A stretch of DNA of 64,000 nt from JASBYZ01 sp029983705 (GCA_965119715.1 OZ221969.1:1054001-1118000), one strand, 5' to 3'. Positions 16,961-26,658 are shown, counted from the stretch's first letter. Numbers and translations: made by a program. The notes: a model not told the origin generated them from the letters alone.

Positions 16961-19516
16961 GTGACTAATTTTCAATACCCAGCTTATGAGCCTGAAAAAA
17001 TAGAAGCAAAGTGGCAAAAGATTTGGGAAGAAGAAAAAATTTATAAGACTCCAAATGAGTCTGACAAGCCAAAGAAGTACGTTTTAGAGATGTTTCCATA
17101 CCCATCAGGAGATATCCACATGGGACATATTAGAAACTACTCAATTGGTGATGCGATAGCTCGTCAGTCAAGAATGTTTGGCTACAATGTACTTCATCCA
17201 ATTGGATGGGACGCCTTTGGACTTCCTGCAGAAAACGCAGCTATCAAGCGTAATACCCACCCAGCAAAGTGGACTTATTCAAACATTGAGACCCAGCACA
17301 ATCAGTTTAAGCGTATGGGATTTTCTTACGATGAGGACCGTGTGTTTAGAACCTGTGACAAAGAGTATTACAAATGGGGTCAGTGGATCTTTACTAAGTT
17401 TTACGAGAAGGGCCTTGTTGAGCGTAAGAACTCACCAGTTAACTGGTGTCCAGATTGTCATACCGTACTTGCAAATGAACAGGTAGAGGCAGACGGTACC
17501 TGCTGGAGATGTCACAGTGAAGTAGAAAAACGCGACCTCTACCAGTGGTATTTTAAAATTACTGATTATGCTCAAGAGCTCTTGGATGACTTAGACAAGC
17601 TTAAGCACTGGCCTGCTCCAGTTAAGCAAATGCAGGCAAACTGGATTGGTAGATCTGAGGGTGCAGATATTGACTTTGCACTCGCAGATAAGGATGGCAA
17701 TCCAACTGACACTACAATCACCGTGTATTCAACCAGACCAGATACCTTATTTGGTGCATCATTTTTCTTACTTGCTCCAGAACATGAACTTGTAGATGAA
17801 CTGGTAGCAGGTACTGAGTTTGAAGAAGAAGTTCAAGCGCTTAAGGCACAGGCTAAAAAGAAGTCTTCTCTTGAGCGTCAAATGGACAACAAAGAAAAAT
17901 TTGGAGCATTTACTGGTAAGTATGTAATTAATCCAGTTAACGGAAGACTTCTTCCAATTTGGATAGCAGACTATGTCTTAACTGACTACGGTACCGGTGC
18001 CGTTATGGCGGTACCTTCAGGCGACCAAAGAGACTTTGAGTTTGCAAGAAAATATAAGCTTCCTATTATTCCTGTTGTAGTTTCTAAAGACGATCCACTC
18101 TACGGAGAGCTTAAAGATGCTAAAGAAACCAAGGTAGAAGAGGTTGATTGGGAAGAAGCATACACCGGTGATGGTTACTTGATTCAGTCGGGTGACTTTA
18201 GTGGTATGGAAGCTGGTAAGGGCTCTAAGGCTGTTTCAGCAATTATTGATTTACTTGAGCAAAAGGGAGTGGGCAAAAAGTCCATTAACTTTAGACTTCG
18301 TGACTGGCTTATTTCTCGCCAAAGATACTGGGGAAACCCAATCCCTATGATCCACTGTGATGACTGCGGTTATGTTGCAGTTCCAAAAGACCAACTTCCA
18401 GTTGAGCTTCCAGAAGATATTAACTTAGCTGAAGGTGAAACCTTAGCTGATAAGCCAGAGTTTTACGAGACAACTTGTCCTAAGTGTGGCAAGCTTGCCA
18501 AGCGTGAAACTGACACCATGGATACCTTTACTTGTTCATCTTGGTACTATATGCGCTATACCGATGCAAGAAATGAACGGGCACCATTTGACTCAGAAAT
18601 CTGCAACAGCTGGCTTCCAGTAGACCAGTATATTGGTGGTATTGAGCATGCAATTTTGCACCTCTTATACTCAAGATTTTTTGTTAAGGCTCTAAGAGAC
18701 CTTGGCCTTGTAAACTTTGATGAACCATTTACCAATCTCTTAACCCAAGGTATGGTTAAGGACTCAAATGGTGAGGTTATGTCAAAGTCAAAGGGTAACG
18801 TTGTATCTCCAGAGTCAGTACTTCCTGAGTTTGGTGCAGATACCTTACGTGCATACGTACTATTTATTGCACCACCAGATAAAGACTTTGACTGGCAAAC
18901 CGACGGCGTTGCCGGTATGAACCGCTTCTTACATAGAACTTGGAAGCTTGTCTATAACTTAATGCAAGAGGTTGAGCACGGCGCATCTGAGGCCTTAGAC
19001 GCATCAAGTTTTGATGAGGCAGCAGCAGATCTTAACCGAGAGATGCACCGTACCCTCTTAAAGTGCACTAAAGACTTTGAGAGAAATCAGTTTAATACTG
19101 CTATTTCTGCAGTTATGGAGCTTGCAAATGCAGCCCACTCCTACGTTAATAGCGTTGAGGTGAAAGAGCGCAATAAGGCACTATGCGAACTTGTTGCGAC
19201 AAACATTGTTAAAGCGCTTGCACCAATTACCCCTCACTGGTCTGAAGAGCTCTATCATGATGCTTTAGGCCACAGTGAAAGTGTTCACCTTCAGACATGG
19301 CCAAAGGCCGACGAAGAGCAAGCTAAGACCGATGAGGTTGAGCTTGCAATTCAAGTAAACGGCAAGGTTAGAGCAAGAATTACGGTTGAGCTTGACGCTC
19401 CAAAAGAAGAGTGTGAGAAAAAAGCACGTGAAGCGCTCGCAGACAAGCTTGATGGCCAAGAGATAGTAAAGGTAATTGTTATACCTAATAAGTTAGTAAA
19501 CGTAGTAGCTAAATAA
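16961..19516 (+). CDS. leuS: Leucyl-tRNA synthetase
   Basis: This 851-residue class I synthetase charges tRNA-Leu. HMGH is at residues 53-56, the KMSKS counterpart reads VMSKSKGN near residue 605, and the CP1 editing domain lies between about 220 and 410 (TRPDTLFGASF and the GTGAVMAVP region). Zinc-binding cysteines occur in CPDCHTVLANEQV ... CWRC and CDDCGYV ... CPKCGK. The start is taken as GTG 16961 with AGGGGAAGTAGG just upstream; an in-frame extension to 16874 lies inside guaB. Confidence 0.96.
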   Translation: MTNFQYPAYEPEKIEAKWQKIWEEEKIYKTPNESDKPKKYVLEMFPYPSGDIHMGHIRNYSIGDAIARQSRMFGYNVLHPIGWDAFGLPAENAAIKRNTHPAKWTYSNIETQHNQFKRMGFSYDEDRVFRTCDKEYYKWGQWIFTKFYEKGLVERKNSPVNWCPDCHTVLANEQVEADGTCWRCHSEVEKRDLYQWYFKITDYAQELLDDLDKLKHWPAPVKQMQANWIGRSEGADIDFALADKDGNPTDTTITVYSTRPDTLFGASFFLLAPEHELVDELVAGTEFEEEVQALKAQAKKKSSLERQMDNKEKFGAFTGKYVINPVNGRLLPIWIADYVLTDYGTGAVMAVPSGDQRDFEFARKYKLPIIPVVVSKDDPLYGELKDAKETKVEEVDWEEAYTGDGYLIQSGDFSGMEAGKGSKAVSAIIDLLEQKGVGKKSINFRLRDWLISRQRYWGNPIPMIHCDDCGYVAVPKDQLPVELPEDINLAEGETLADKPEFYETTCPKCGKLAKRETDTMDTFTCSSWYYMRYTDARNERAPFDSEICNSWLPVDQYIGGIEHAILHLLYSRFFVKALRDLGLVNFDEPFTNLLTQGMVKDSNGEVMSKSKGNVVSPESVLPEFGADTLRAYVLFIAPPDKDFDWQTDGVAGMNRFLHRTWKLVYNLMQEVEHGASEALDASSFDEAAADLNREMHRTLLKCTKDFERNQFNTAISAVMELANAAHSYVNSVEVKERNKALCELVATNIVKALAPITPHWSEELYHDALGHSESVHLQTWPKADEEQAKTDEVELAIQVNGKVRARITVELDAPKEECEKKAREALADKLDGQEIVKVIVIPNKLVNVVAK

Positions 19517-19534
19517 GTAGAGAGCGGGCTGCAG

Positions 19535-20134
19535 ATGACGCAAAAAAACATTTCAAGTAGGCTTTCACATCCAGACTATGAGGGGTCTGCAATGATGAGA
19601 GCTACTGTAGAAGATGATCTTGATAAGGTAATGGAGATTATCGACGCCGCTCGCGACTTTATTGCTGCTCAAAATATAGACCAGTGGACCAATGGCTATC
19701 CATTAATTGATGACATTAGAAATGATATTGATAATGGCTGGTCATACGTCTTATTAAATGCCGATAAGGAAATTGTGGGAACGGCTGCAGTTTCCTTTGA
19801 CGGCGAACCAACATACCATCAGGTATTTGAAGGTAGCTGGGAGTATGAGGGGGCATATGCGGTTGTACACAGACTCTGCATTGACCCTAGCATGCACGGG
19901 AGAGGTTATTCGGGTCTCTTGTTTGCTGGAGCTGAAGCTTTAGCAATTGCTCGAGAAGTGCGCATCATCCGCGTTGATACCCATGAGAAAAATAAGCCTA
20001 TGAGAAGATCGCTTGTAAGAGCAGGTTATGAGTATCGCGGCAAGATAAAACTTGCAAATGGTGATATGCGTGTTGCCTATGAGAAATACATCTCATCTTA
20101 CGGTGAAGATTCTGAAGAGGACGAGAAGAAGTAA
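19535..20134 (+). CDS. GNAT family N-acetyltransferase
   Basis: The protein has 199 residues. The acetyl-CoA-binding motif is RLCIDPSMHGRGYSGLLF around residues 108-125, preceded by the acceptor-binding strands. The extended N-terminus (MTQKNISSRL) is not typical; ATG at 19589 or 19592 (MMRATVEDD) could be the true start. The C-terminus is acidic and lysine-rich. The substrate cannot be predicted. It follows leuS by 18 bases and may be co-transcribed. Confidence 0.8.
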   Translation: MTQKNISSRLSHPDYEGSAMMRATVEDDLDKVMEIIDAARDFIAAQNIDQWTNGYPLIDDIRNDIDNGWSYVLLNADKEIVGTAAVSFDGEPTYHQVFEGSWEYEGAYAVVHRLCIDPSMHGRGYSGLLFAGAEALAIAREVRIIRVDTHEKNKPMRRSLVRAGYEYRGKIKLANGDMRVAYEKYISSYGEDSEEDEKK

Positions 20135-20190
20135 GTCTATTTGTCCCAGATCACAAATACTAGAAATTTTTAGGTAATTGCCTACTTACT

Positions 20191-21096
20191 TTGTTAAGAT
20201 GTAGTTACATTGCTTCAATTTTAAGCGCGAGCTTGTTAGTAAGCTCTGTATTTGTGGTTGATAGTTGTTACGCTGCGGAAAGTAGCGGTGCTCCTGAGAA
20301 AGAAAATACTTCACTTAATGCATCGACCTTAGATTCTCTTGAGACATATAATATGATGTACTTTCTGGATATAGATGAAAATGTTCTCAAAAGATATAAC
20401 TACAAAACTATTAAAAATCTTCAGGATTACATGACCGATAATGCGGTTATTTATTTGTAAAATGAAAATGATCCTAAAGATATTGTTAAAGGAAAGAAAT
20501 CAAATCATGATTCATCAATTTACTATGAAGATCTAAAGGTAGGGCAGAAATATATTCCTCACTTTACACAAAAGGCTAAAGAGATTGGATTAAAGTTTGT
20601 GAAGCCTGAAGCTTATGATACGGTATTGAGTTATTATCCTCATACTGGAAGTTATTTAGGCTTGGGCACAAGGGTTACAATTGATACTATTCCAGATAAC
20701 TTAATAGCTCATGATGATTCAAACCTCAAAAACCGTAAACGCAACGATATCTTTCAAAGGAATAAACCTTCTGAGATAGAGCCAGTTACAACGCAAGATT
20801 CAAATATTACTGCTAAGCAAATGTCATTAAATAGGGAATCCTCATACACAGGCTTCTACTCCAACATCATGCCTCTTAAAGGTTTTTATGATAGTTACGC
20901 AAAAGGTGCTAACTCAGATCAAAATGTAGCTCCATCAAAGGTAGAGGTTCCAAAAGAAGCATATGAGTCCTTATCAAGTCAAAGCTACTCATACCTCCCA
21001 AAAACCTCTGATGTATCTGACCTTACACCAATTTATCTCTTGAGCTCAGCATCACTTATTGCACTTGGACTAGGACTTAAAAAGCGCTTTGCATAA
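20191..21096 (+). pseudogene. Decayed LPXTG-type cell-wall surface protein
   Basis: The frame encodes the hydrophobic part of a signal peptide ending near SCYAA, a low-complexity body, and a C-terminal sorting signal: LPKTS, a hydrophobic helix (IYLLSSASLIALGLGL) and KKRFA. Two defects are visible. No ATG or ribosome-binding site is found for the signal peptide, only a TTG at 20191 in mid-signal. An in-frame TAA at 20458-20460 interrupts the body, after which the same frame continues to 21096. The body matches no domain I recognise. A sortase substrate in its intact ancestor is likely. Confidence 0.65.
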
Positions 21097-21122
21097 CGTC
21101 TTTATCGCCAAATAATATCTCT

Positions 21123-21155
21123 AAGGCATCCAGTTTTACATTGGGTGCCTTTTTT
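21123..21155 (+). terminator. Intrinsic terminator after the surface-protein remnant
   Basis: AAGGCATCC and GGGTGCCTT form a 9-bp stem (one T-G wobble) with an 11-base loop, followed by TTTTTTG. Confidence 0.8.
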
Positions 21156-21260
21156 GTTTGCTGCCACTCACCGCTCAAACACTACCGTTTGCTTTGAGTG
21201 AAATCCCTAATTTCACTAGTATTTATGTGTCGTATTGGATACCTGTAAGGGGAGGGTTTA

Positions 21261-21803
21261 ATGAAAAAACCTTTAGTATCACTTGCACTAGCTTCTGCTT
21301 TTGCACTTTCACTCACCGCATGTGGCGGTCAGGCTGCTCAGTCAACCTCTACAAATTCTGATCTTCCTGGCTCAGCTCGTGATGGTAGCGAAATCGCTAT
21401 TGAGCAGACTGCTATGCGCTTTAAAGACGCTGTTGATGAAGGTCAATACAAACTTATCAACACTGAAGACTTTAAAAAGAAGGTAGACGCAAAAGAGGAC
21501 ATGATCGTAATTGACACCATGCCTGCAAGCTCATGGGAGAAAAACCGTGTGCCTGGTGCTCTTAATGCAGAGCTTCCTGTAAAGATGGAAGATGTAACTC
21601 CTGAGCAGCGTGAGGCTTTTCTTAAAGCTCTAGGTGAGGATAAAAACAAAGAGATTATCATCTACTGTGGCTTTGTTAAGTGCGAGCGTTCACACGTTGG
21701 AGCAATCATTGCTCATGAGGAAGGCTTCACCAATGTTGTTCGTCATCCAGGTGGAATTGGCGCATGGCTTGAGGCTGGTTACGACGTTGAAAGCGGCAAG
21801 TAA
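21261..21803 (+). CDS. Rhodanese-like domain lipoprotein
   Basis: This 180-residue secreted protein has a lipoprotein signal peptide with LTAC at residues 18-21, so it should be anchored to the outer face of the membrane. A rhodanese domain follows (about 60-178): IDTMPASSWEKNRVPGA and the catalytic loop IYCGFVKCERSH with a candidate active Cys. Rhodanese domains carry persulfide sulfur; an extracytoplasmic one could handle sulfide or thiosulfate chemistry linked to the sulfur-type molybdoenzyme at 247, but that is speculation. AGGGGAGG precedes the ATG. Confidence 0.88.
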   Translation: MKKPLVSLALASAFALSLTACGGQAAQSTSTNSDLPGSARDGSEIAIEQTAMRFKDAVDEGQYKLINTEDFKKKVDAKEDMIVIDTMPASSWEKNRVPGALNAELPVKMEDVTPEQREAFLKALGEDKNKEIIIYCGFVKCERSHVGAIIAHEEGFTNVVRHPGGIGAWLEAGYDVESGK

Positions 21804-21818
21804 TTAAGCGTAACTTAT

Positions 21819-21883
21819 GATGCTCTTGCATTAAAATTCTTACTTAGGGTAAACTGTTTTAGGTAAGAGTGCAAAAGAGCATT
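21819..21883 (+). ncRNA. Nested inverted repeats upstream of rimP (possible structured leader)
   Basis: An outer pair, TGCTCTTGCA (21821-21830) with TGCAAAAGAGCA (21870-21881), encloses an inner pair, TCTTAC (21838-21843) with GTAAGA (21863-21868). A terminator-like hairpin follows at 21904. Together they could form a structured 5' leader or attenuator of the rimP operon, or simply flank the operon promoter. No known RNA class was recognised. Confidence 0.3.
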
Positions 21884-21903
21884 CACAATTAAACGGACTA
21901 TTT

Positions 21904-21936
21904 AAGAAGTGGAGCGTTTGTCTCCGCTTCTTTTTG
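21904..21936 (+). terminator. Intrinsic terminator or attenuator before rimP
   Basis: AAGAAGTGGAG and CTCCGCTTCTT form an 11-bp stem (one T-G wobble) around CGTTTGT, followed by TTTG. It lies 35 bases before the rimP start and about 100 bases after the rhodanese gene. It may end the upstream transcript or act as an attenuator for the rimP-infB operon. Confidence 0.7.
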
Positions 21937-21970
21937 TTCTAGCATAAATGTTTAGGAGGATTGTTAGATT

Positions 21971-22465
21971 ATGGCAGATCAAGACAAACGTGAAGTCCTT
22001 CTTCAGGCCCTCGAAGCTGAGGCGTCTAAACATGGCATTGACATTGTTGAGCTTGAGCTAGCTGGTGCTACTAAGTCGCCAATTATTCGCGTGTATATTG
22101 ATGAGCTTGAGCAAAGCGGCATCAATTTAGACGAGGTAACAAAACACACCAAGTGGATATCAGATTTACTTGAAGAACTAGATCCATTTCCAGGCTCCTA
22201 TGAGCTGGAGGTTTCTTCTCCAGGAATTGATAGACCACTTAGACGAGCAAAAGACTTTAAAGCTCAAATTGGCAATACCGTTGTGCTACAGACCAATGCA
22301 TATGAAGGCAGAAAAAAGTGGACAGGCACCCTTTTATCTGCAGATGATACAAATTTTAGCCTTGACACAGATGAGGGCGAGAAGAGCTTTGGCTACGATG
22401 AGATTAAAAAAGCTCACCTCAAAGCAGAAATTGACTTTAGCACCGCTAAACAGAAAGGAAAGTAA
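21971..22465 (+). CDS. rimP: Ribosome maturation factor RimP
   Basis: The 164-residue protein assists 30S subunit assembly in the cytoplasm. The N-terminal alpha/beta domain contains GIDIVELELAG and the family core SYELEVSSPGIDRPLRRAKDF (split here around residue 80). A C-terminal SH3-like barrel follows (GNTVVLQT to about 155). TAGGAGG lies upstream of the ATG. It is the first gene of the rimP-nusA-ylxR-infB operon, with nusA starting 5 bases after its stop. Confidence 0.95.
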   Translation: MADQDKREVLLQALEAEASKHGIDIVELELAGATKSPIIRVYIDELEQSGINLDEVTKHTKWISDLLEELDPFPGSYELEVSSPGIDRPLRRAKDFKAQIGNTVVLQTNAYEGRKKWTGTLLSADDTNFSLDTDEGEKSFGYDEIKKAHLKAEIDFSTAKQKGK

Positions 22466-22470
22466 GACAG

Positions 22471-23706
22471 ATGGCTTCAGAACTTATTGATGCGCTGCTT
22501 GCGTTAGCTCAAGAAAAGAAAATTGATGAACTTTACTTACTCGATAAGCTTGAGCAATCTCTGGCAAAAAGCTATGAGTCAATTTTGATGCTTGAAAATG
22601 AGGCTCGCGTTACTATTGATAGAGCTACTGGTAACATCTATGTATATGAGCTTGTTCCAGTGGGTGAGAGAAACCCAGAGACTAAAGACTATGATGAGTA
22701 TGAAGAGGTAGACATCACTCCAGAAGATACCTCGAGAATTGCTGCTCAAAATGCAAAGTCTGTTATTTCTCAGATTGTGCGTGAAGCGGGCCGTGCTCAA
22801 ATTTATAGAGAGTTTGCAGGACGTATTGGTGACCTTATTACCGGTACCGTACTTCAAACCACTCCAGACTTTACCATTGTAAAGATTAGAGACGGCGTTG
22901 AGGCTGAGCTTCCTCACTTTGACCAAAAGAAAAACCCTGATGAGCCAAATGAGAAGCCAGAAAATGAGTACTACCAACACAATCAGCGCCTAAAGGCTCT
23001 TATTATTAACGTACGTGACTCTAAAAATGGAGAAAGCCTTGGTGCACCTGTACGCGGTGAGCATTCAAGAAGCCCAATCATTATTTCACGTACCCACCCA
23101 GACCTTATTAGACGCCTCTTTGAGCTTGAGGTTCCAGAGATTTATGATGGGGTAGTTGAGATTAAATCTGTAGCACGTGAACCAGGTGCTCGTTCAAAGA
23201 TTTCTGTGTACTCACAAGACCCACATCTTGATGCAGTTGGTGCCTGCGTTGGTCCTAAGGGCTCACGTGTGCGTATGGTGGTATCTGAGCTTCGTGGTGA
23301 GCGTATTGACGTTATCCAGTGGGATGAAGATCCTAAGGTATATGTGGCAAATGCCTTATCGCCAGCCCGTGTACACTCTGTTTTAATTGACGCAGAAAAC
23401 CAGTATGCAACCGTAATTGTTCCTGATGACCAATTATCACTTGCTATTGGTAAAGAGGGCCAAAACGCTCGTCTAGCTGCTCGATTAACCGGATGGCATA
23501 TTGACATCAAGTCACTTTCAATCGCACAAAACATGCTTGCAAGTGAGATGTCACTACTTGACGATGATGATTCAGATGAGTCACTTGATGAGATGGATCC
23601 AATCTGTGAGTACGTTGATGAAAACGGCGTAAGGTGCAGAAACCATGCTCGTCCAGGCTCTGATTATTGTGGCGTTCATGACCCAGAGGGCGAAAGCTTA
23701 ATCTAG
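22471..23706 (+). CDS. nusA: Transcription termination/antitermination factor NusA with Cys-rich tail
   Basis: This 411-residue protein binds RNA polymerase and nascent RNA. The order is an N-terminal polymerase-binding domain (1-125), an S1 domain (from about 126, GDLITGTVLQT), and two KH domains (about 220-350, with VGPKGSRVRMV and AIGKEGQNARLAARLTG). After an acidic linker (DDDDSDESLDEMD) the protein ends with a cysteine-rich module, C379-x9-C389-x10-C400-x2-H403, which looks like a small zinc-binding knuckle and is unusual for NusA. The stop codon overlaps the ylxR start (TAGTG). Confidence 0.95.
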   Translation: MASELIDALLALAQEKKIDELYLLDKLEQSLAKSYESILMLENEARVTIDRATGNIYVYELVPVGERNPETKDYDEYEEVDITPEDTSRIAAQNAKSVISQIVREAGRAQIYREFAGRIGDLITGTVLQTTPDFTIVKIRDGVEAELPHFDQKKNPDEPNEKPENEYYQHNQRLKALIINVRDSKNGESLGAPVRGEHSRSPIIISRTHPDLIRRLFELEVPEIYDGVVEIKSVAREPGARSKISVYSQDPHLDAVGACVGPKGSRVRMVVSELRGERIDVIQWDEDPKVYVANALSPARVHSVLIDAENQYATVIVPDDQLSLAIGKEGQNARLAARLTGWHIDIKSLSIAQNMLASEMSLLDDDDSDESLDEMDPICEYVDENGVRCRNHARPGSDYCGVHDPEGESLI

Positions 23707-23978
23707 TGGGTAAAACGCTTGCTCAGCGTAGGTGCATTGTTTGCAAAACTACGTCTGAGAAAAAAGACTTGCTTAGATTTGTAAAAGATAAATCTGGAGC
23801 AGTAGAACTTGATTTAAGTTCAAAGGCGCCTGGTAGAGGGGCCTATGTATGTAAAGATATGACTTGCATTGATAGCGCGTTTTGCTCAAGCGCGCTATCA
23901 CGTGCACTGAGAGCTCAGATTCCCAAAGAAAGATTATCTGAGCTTAAAGATATGGCTATTAACGCTCTGTCAGACTAA
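23706..23978 (+). CDS. ylxR: YlxR/RnpM family RNA-binding protein
   Basis: This 90-residue basic protein has the family signature RRCIVCK, LLRFVKD and the PGRGAYVC strand, followed by CIDS and an AL-rich helix. Members bind RNA; in Bacillus the homologue RnpM has been reported to modulate RNase P. It starts with GTG 23706 overlapping the nusA stop by one base, as is usual between nusA and infB. Confidence 0.92.
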   Translation: MGKTLAQRRCIVCKTTSEKKDLLRFVKDKSGAVELDLSSKAPGRGAYVCKDMTCIDSAFCSSALSRALRAQIPKERLSELKDMAINALSD

Positions 23979-24025
23979 TGGTTTTAGCTCATTAGCAGGA
24001 GAGAGTTTTAAAAGGAAGGTGTTAT

Positions 24026-26629
24026 ATGGCTAAAATGCGTGTTCACGAACTCGCAAAAGAGTTTGGGATGACTTCTAAGGAGATGCTCGCAAAGCTTGAG
24101 GAAATGAAGATCCCAGCTAAAAATCATGCATCTACTCTAGAAGAAGTCTATGTTGATCTCGTGCGCAAAGAGCTTGAGCCTATCCTAAAAGCTCGAGCTG
24201 ATGAGATTGAGGCACAAAAAGAGGCAGAGGCTAAAAAGAAGGCAGAAGAAGAAGCAAAGGCAAAGGCTGAAGCAGAAAAAGAGCGCCTTGAAGCTGAAGA
24301 GCGCGCTCGTCTGCGTCGTGAGGAAGAAAAGCGCCGCCGTGAAAAAGCTGAGGCTGAGCGCAAGGCTGCCGAAGAAGAAAAGAAGCGTCTTGAAGAAGAA
24401 GCTCGCATAGAAGCAGAAAAAAATCGTGTAAAAGATACTGCTCCAGTACAAGCTAAGTCTTTCAATTCTTTAATCGAGCAAATTAAAGAAGAGAAGGCAC
24501 GTCTTGAGCGTGAAGAAGAAAAGCAGGAAGAAAAGAAAGAGGCTCCTAAAGAGGAAGCTAAGCCTGCTAAAAAGCAAAAGCATAAAGCTCACGTACAAGA
24601 TGCAGATCAAGATGACCAAAAGAAGCCTAAGAAAAAGAACAAGCGCAAGCGCTATGAGTCTGATGATGAAGACGATGAGCTCTATTTAGGCAATTCTCGC
24701 CCAGAAAGATTCCAAAAAGACCGCGTTATTGCTGAGGCAAGACATGCAGTCCAGGAAGCTCAGCGCGAAGAAAACCAAGGTAGACGTAAGAAACGTAAAG
24801 AGAAGCGTGAGAAGGAAGCTGAAGAGAGAAAGATTCAGGAGGCTGTAGAAAAGGCAGTTCAGTCTGGTCTAGCTCCTGAAGACTACGATACCGTTCAGAT
24901 TTCTGAGAACGCTACTGTTCAAGAGCTTGCTGATGCGCTTGAGATTAACCCAAATGACATTATTAAGCGTCTTTTCTTACTAGGTACTCCGCTTACCATT
25001 TCTCAGTCAATGCCAACAGACTTAATTGAGCTTGTTGCTGATGACTTAGGTAGAAAGGTGCAGGTACTTACCCCAGAAGAAGAAAACTCATTTAACTTCT
25101 ACGATGATCCAAAGGACTTAAAGCCACGTCCGCCAGTTGTTACGGTTATGGGTCATGTTGACCACGGTAAGACATCCCTGCTTGACGCCATCAGAAATAC
25201 TGGTGTTGCAGAGGGTGAGGCCGGAGGAATTACCCAGCACATTGGTGCCTCTCGTGTTCATATTAATGACCAAACCATCACCTTTGTTGATACCCCTGGT
25301 CACGAGGCATTTACTGCCATGCGTGCAAGAGGTGCAAAGATTACCGATATTGTTATCTTGGTAGTTGCTGCAGATGACGGCGTTATGCCACAAACCATTG
25401 AGGCTATTAACCACTCTAAGGCAGCAGGTGTTCCAATTGTTGTTGCAGTAAATAAGGTTGATAAGCCAGAGGCAAATCCAGACCGCGTAAGACAAGAGCT
25501 TACCGAGCATGGCGTCATCCCAGAAGAGTGGGGTGGAGACACCATGTTTGTTGAGGTATCTGCTAAGAAAAACATTGGTATTGATGACCTGCTTGAAACC
25601 GTTTTACTCCAAGCTGAAGTCTTAGAGCTTAAGGCAAACCCAGATACCTTTGCATCAGGATTTGTGCTTGAAGCACAGCTTGATAAGGGTAGAGGTCCTG
25701 TTGCTACCATCTTAGTTACCAGAGGAACCTTAAAGGTTGGAGACGCTATCGTTGCAGGTACTGCACACGGTAGAGTAAGAGCTTTGGTAGGTAACAAGTC
25801 TGAAAACCTTGATGAAATTGGACCAAGTGATGCAGCAGAGGTACTTGGTTTAGGCTCTGTTCCTCAAGCGGGAGATGAGTTTAGAGTATTTGAAGATGAG
25901 CGCGACGCAAGAAACTTAGCTGAAGAGCGCGCATTTAAGCAAAGAATTGCCGAGCAGGAGAGAAGATCTCACGTTACCTTAGAGACCCTCTTTGAGCACA
26001 TGGGCGAAGCAGAGCTTAAGGAGCTCAACTTGATTGTTAAGGCAGATGCTCAAGGTTCAATCGAGGCTTTGGCTGACTCACTTGATAAGATGGACCAAAG
26101 TGAGGTTAAGATTAACATCATCCACTCAGCTGTTGGTGGTATTACCGAGACTGACGTAACGCTTGCAGCTGCATCAGATGCTGTTATCGTAGGATTTGGT
26201 GTAAGACCTCAACCTAAGGCTAAAAAGCTCGCAGAAAAAGAGCAGATTCAAATTAGAACCTACCGCGTTATCTACGATGCAATTGAGGATATAAACCAAG
26301 CTCGCGTTGGTATGTTAAGCCCTGATATTGTTGAGCAAGATACCGGAACTGCTGAGGTACGCGATACCTTTAGAGTTCCTAAGGTTGGCGTAGTTGCAGG
26401 TTGTTATGTTGTTGAAGGTGAAATTAACCGTGACGATAAGGCCCGTGTGGTACGTGACGGAACCGTTATTTACGAGGGAGATTTAGCTTCTCTTCGCCGC
26501 TTTAAAGATGACGTAAAAACTGTTAACTACGGCTATGAGTGCGGTATTGGCATCCAAGGTTTCCAAGATATTAAGGTTGGAGACTTAATTGACTGCTACA
26601 AGGTTGTAGAGGTTGCTCGAAAAGAGTAA
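24026..26629 (+). CDS. infB: Translation initiation factor IF-2
   Basis: This 867-residue GTPase positions initiator tRNA on the ribosome. The first 50 residues are the IF2 N-terminal helical motif (MRVHELAKEFGMTSKEML). A long Lys/Glu/Ala/Arg-rich coiled region runs from about 60 to 280, followed by a second IF2_N-like module (VQELADALEINPNDIIKRL). G1 is GHVDHGKT at 376-383, then DTPGHEAF and NKVDKP. Domains II to IV complete the protein. GGAAGG precedes the ATG. A terminator follows, so in this genome the operon is broken here rather than continuing into rbfA. Confidence 0.97.
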   Translation: MAKMRVHELAKEFGMTSKEMLAKLEEMKIPAKNHASTLEEVYVDLVRKELEPILKARADEIEAQKEAEAKKKAEEEAKAKAEAEKERLEAEERARLRREEEKRRREKAEAERKAAEEEKKRLEEEARIEAEKNRVKDTAPVQAKSFNSLIEQIKEEKARLEREEEKQEEKKEAPKEEAKPAKKQKHKAHVQDADQDDQKKPKKKNKRKRYESDDEDDELYLGNSRPERFQKDRVIAEARHAVQEAQREENQGRRKKRKEKREKEAEERKIQEAVEKAVQSGLAPEDYDTVQISENATVQELADALEINPNDIIKRLFLLGTPLTISQSMPTDLIELVADDLGRKVQVLTPEEENSFNFYDDPKDLKPRPPVVTVMGHVDHGKTSLLDAIRNTGVAEGEAGGITQHIGASRVHINDQTITFVDTPGHEAFTAMRARGAKITDIVILVVAADDGVMPQTIEAINHSKAAGVPIVVAVNKVDKPEANPDRVRQELTEHGVIPEEWGGDTMFVEVSAKKNIGIDDLLETVLLQAEVLELKANPDTFASGFVLEAQLDKGRGPVATILVTRGTLKVGDAIVAGTAHGRVRALVGNKSENLDEIGPSDAAEVLGLGSVPQAGDEFRVFEDERDARNLAEERAFKQRIAEQERRSHVTLETLFEHMGEAELKELNLIVKADAQGSIEALADSLDKMDQSEVKINIIHSAVGGITETDVTLAAASDAVIVGFGVRPQPKAKKLAEKEQIQIRTYRVIYDAIEDINQARVGMLSPDIVEQDTGTAEVRDTFRVPKVGVVAGCYVVEGEINRDDKARVVRDGTVIYEGDLASLRRFKDDVKTVNYGYECGIGIQGFQDIKVGDLIDCYKVVEVARKE

Positions 26630-26658
26630 TTAGACTTTAAACTAGTGGATTGTGTGGT

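Noticed and set aside
24200..24850. Overlapping long open frames on both strands in the infB N-terminal region
   Set aside because: They are by-products of the Lys/Glu/Ala/Arg-rich repeat composition of IF-2; no ribosome-binding sites or conserved domains support them.
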